64,000 nucleotides of DNA from Lederbergia graminis (GTDB lineage Bacteria; Bacillota; Bacilli; Bacillales; Bacillaceae_C): positions 62,001-126,000 of the forward strand of contig NZ_JBHSMC010000027.1 in assembly GCF_042655485.1 (NCBI RefSeq). Direction: 5' to 3'. The notes beneath the pieces are model-generated. The model saw only the letters and a list, made by a program, of their open reading frames with translations, did not search any database and was not told the origin of the DNA. This document shows, piece by piece, positions 61,742-64,000 of the stretch. Each line of letters starts with the position of its first letter. Within the stretch, counting starts at the first letter, position 1. The position numbers and the translations under genes are program-made.

Positions 61742-61831
61742 ATTTAAGTAAAAGATATATCTCCATGTGCACCCGAAAGGCTCACTGAATTTCAGGAGTG
61801 TTTTTATAGCAATAAAATATTTTGTATTTCA

Positions 61832-63964
61832 TTACATTTGTTTTTCCAAGTAAGCTCTTATCATAAAAAAGCTTATATCTTCAGGAAGCAGTTGTTTTAT
61901 CGGGGTTAGGCGCTCGGAATCTGCTTCTTCGACCGCAGCTGCAATCTGTTCCTCTGCTCCTTCTGGTATGAAGGAATCCCAATTAACATCCATGCCTTCT
62001 TCTGCACATTTAATAACGTGATTTTCAATCGTTCTTTCCGATAGACCACGCTGTGTAGCTATTTCAGCAATTGTAAATCCTTCTTGCAAAAGATCATATG
62101 TCGTGTGATGGCTTTTTTCCTTATCACTTTTCGTTGTTGTGGTTCTTGAAATTGGTGTATTCCCCCTCTCGATTTCCACCTCTCTCTCTATGTTATTTTC
62201 CTCACTGTATTGTTGGATCTCCAGCAAAAATGCTTCCCCATAGGATTCGAGTTTACGCTCCCCTACCCCTTTTATTTGTAAAAGTTCACTCTTACTCATT
62301 GGGAGTTTTGCACTCATTTCTCTTAATGTAACATCCGAGAAAATGATATATGGAGGAACTTTTTCAGCTTCAGCGATTTCCTTCCGTACCATTCGCAACC
62401 GCTCAAACAACTCATCATCCTTCACAATTTGAGCGATTCGCACTCTTTCCTTCCGATACACTTTCTCGGTTCCACGGAGTACATCACCAGATTTCTCCGT
62501 TATCATTAATACAGGGTAGGCTCCATCTGTTGGCCTTAAATATCCTTCTGCAGTTAAAAAGTCTATAAACTCATTTACGGCTTTTTGTGTTTTCTCTTTC
62601 ATAATTCCGTATGTCGTTAACTTATCAAAACCAAAACTTTTAATCTTTTTATCGCCAGAACCTGTTAGTACCTTTGTAATCATTGTTTTTCCGAAGCGTT
62701 CGTTCATACGGCGAATGCATGATAACACCATTTGTGCCTCAACAGTCACATCGATTTGGGCACGGTCATCTGTACAGTTACCACATTTTCCGCATTCTGG
62801 GGCATTTTCTTCACCAAAGTAATGAAGAATATATTGTTGTAAGCATGATTCAGTATGACCATAGGCGACCATTTTTCGTAATTTCGCATATTCATTTTCT
62901 TTCCGAGCTTCATCCATATCAGATTGATCAATTAAGAAAGATTGGATGTGGGTATCTTGTGGAGCAAACAATAAAATACAGGCACTTTCTTCTCCATCTC
63001 TTCCCGCTCTCCCGGCTTCTTGATAATAAGCCTCCATATTTCTTGGTATATGATAATGGATCACATAGCGCACATTTGATTTATTAATCCCCATCCCAAA
63101 TGCATTCGTTGCCACCATAATGGAGATATCATCATATAAAAAACGTTCTTGTTGCTGATTCCGTTGTTGTTCAGACAGTCCTGCGTGATATTTTCCGACT
63201 CGCAATCCTCTTGCTTCTAAAAAGTGATGGATCCTGTCCACTTCTTTCCGTGTTGCTGCATAAACGATACCTGCTTGCTCCCTATTCTTTTCAATATAAT
63301 CAAGCAAAAAGTGATCACGATCCTGGCCTTTAACAACTTGAAAGTGGAGATTTTTTCGCTCGAAACCTGTGACGACTACATCTTCTTCGTGAACCTCAAG
63401 TAAATCACTGATGTCCGATTGTACTTGCGGCGTTGCAGTAGCTGTTAAAGCTAGCACAGTCGGTTTTGGACGCAAATGTCCAATTAATTTTTTTATATGT
63501 AAGTAGCTTGGACGAAAGTCATGTCCCCATTGCGAGATACAATGTGCTTCATCAATGGCAACAAAAGAGACATAAATTCCTTCTAATAGTCTTAAAAAAG
63601 AAGGTGTTTCTAAACGTTCAGGAGCAATATAGACAAGTTTATATTCTCCGTTATAAATACTAGCTAGACGTTCTTGCATTTCATCGTTACTAATCGCACT
63701 ATTTATATAAGTAGATGGTATCCCTGTTTTCTCAAGCGCATCTACCTGATCCTTCATTAATGATATTAGTGGAGAAACAACAATTGTAACGCCACGCATT
63801 AACATTGCGGGAATTTGGTAACAGACCGATTTCCCCCCACCTGTTGGCATAATCCCAAGTGTATCTTTGCCATCCATTATTTTTTGGATAATCGCCTCCT
63901 GACCTTGGCGAAACTGACTGTATCCAAATTTGGATTGCAGTAATTCCTGTGCTTTCGGCAACAA
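61832..63964 (-). CDS. recQ: ATP-dependent DNA helicase RecQ
   Basis: 3'-5' helicase of recombination and fork repair, 710 residues. N-terminal SF2 helicase core: Walker A MPTGGGKSVCYQ near 40, DEAH box AIDEAHCISQWGHDFR near 138, helicase motif VI QEAGRAGRDG near 320. Then the RQC region with a four-Cys zinc site (CLQQ...CGKCGNC near 370-395), an HRDC domain (VPPYIIFSDVTLREM) and a C-terminal helix-turn-helix extension (TTYDLLQEGFTIAEIATQRGLSERT). GGAGG lies 8 nt before TTG 63964, which is chosen over ATG 63988. Longer than many RecQ through the extension. Confidence 0.94.
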   Translation of the reverse strand: MLPKAQELLQSKFGYSQFRQGQEAIIQKIMDGKDTLGIMPTGGGKSVCYQIPAMLMRGVTIVVSPLISLMKDQVDALEKTGIPSTYINSAISNDEMQERLASIYNGEYKLVYIAPERLETPSFLRLLEGIYVSFVAIDEAHCISQWGHDFRPSYLHIKKLIGHLRPKPTVLALTATATPQVQSDISDLLEVHEEDVVVTGFERKNLHFQVVKGQDRDHFLLDYIEKNREQAGIVYAATRKEVDRIHHFLEARGLRVGKYHAGLSEQQRNQQQERFLYDDISIMVATNAFGMGINKSNVRYVIHYHIPRNMEAYYQEAGRAGRDGEESACILLFAPQDTHIQSFLIDQSDMDEARKENEYAKLRKMVAYGHTESCLQQYILHYFGEENAPECGKCGNCTDDRAQIDVTVEAQMVLSCIRRMNERFGKTMITKVLTGSGDKKIKSFGFDKLTTYGIMKEKTQKAVNEFIDFLTAEGYLRPTDGAYPVLMITEKSGDVLRGTEKVYRKERVRIAQIVKDDELFERLRMVRKEIAEAEKVPPYIIFSDVTLREMSAKLPMSKSELLQIKGVGERKLESYGEAFLLEIQQYSEENNIEREVEIERGNTPISRTTTTKSDKEKSHHTTYDLLQEGFTIAEIATQRGLSERTIENHVIKCAEEGMDVNWDSFIPEGAEEQIAAAVEEADSERLTPIKQLLPEDISFFMIRAYLEKQM

Positions 63965-64000
63965 TACAAAAACCTCCATTTTGTTCATTAGCTTTAGTAT

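Overview
This window is chromosomal DNA of a low-GC, endospore-forming member of the Bacillaceae. Evidence for that is B. subtilis-like gene order (fba-spo0F-ywjG-pyrG-rpoE, fadF/acdA, cls, ywiB-argS, pbpG-ywhD-ywhC-ywhB, ywfO-rsfA-lipL-pta-hemQ, gerQ-ywdK-ywdI), sporulation genes, strong GGAGG ribosome binding sites and AT-rich intergenic DNA. The genus cannot be named from sequence alone. No rRNA, tRNA, prophage, transposase or true CRISPR array was seen.

Layout. 1-5.4 kb: aldolase, Spo0F, DUF2529, CTP synthase with a CTP-attenuation leader, and the RNA polymerase delta subunit. 5.5-15.8 kb: a fatty-acid/branched-acid operon read on the minus strand (fadF, thiolase, 3-hydroxyacyl-CoA dehydrogenase, two acyl-CoA dehydrogenases, B12-dependent IcmF). 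15.9-17.5 kb: DinB-like protein and RarD. 17.7-21.2 kb: cobalamin riboswitch and B12 importer btuF-btuC-btuD, with the ATPase fused to a CbiZ-like domain. 21.3-37.3 kb: the collinear block from cls to ywdI. 37.4-47.4 kb: YflT-like protein, membrane protease, molybdopterin genes, YdcF-like protein, PAS kinase, RsgA-type GTPase, PdxK, YojF-BshB2. 47.9-58.7 kb: YcdB/YcdC-like protein, an ABC exporter with its two-component system, a small sigma-B-type membrane protein, a Clp-N/GNAT fusion, and a DUF418-DesK-DesR-type operon. 59-64 kb: HAD phosphatase, YjiH-like transporter, RecQ.

How it works together. B12 uptake under a cobalamin riboswitch would feed IcmF, which ends an acyl-CoA operon preceded by FadR-like and cre-like sites. 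Spo0F, a soluble PAS kinase, RsfA, PbpG and GerQ belong to sporulation, and forespore- or mother-cell-type promoters can be read ahead of the last three.

Most unusual: the intergenic regions hold six tandem-repeat arrays. Four have a period of exactly 52 bp, one of 51 bp and one of 20 bp. Five sequence families are involved; two 52-bp arrays share a family and the others look unrelated. Units drift by substitution, yet spacing is almost free of indels. All periods are close to whole numbers of DNA helical turns. Two kinds of foldback (palindromic) dispersed element are also present, one in three copies with covarying stems.
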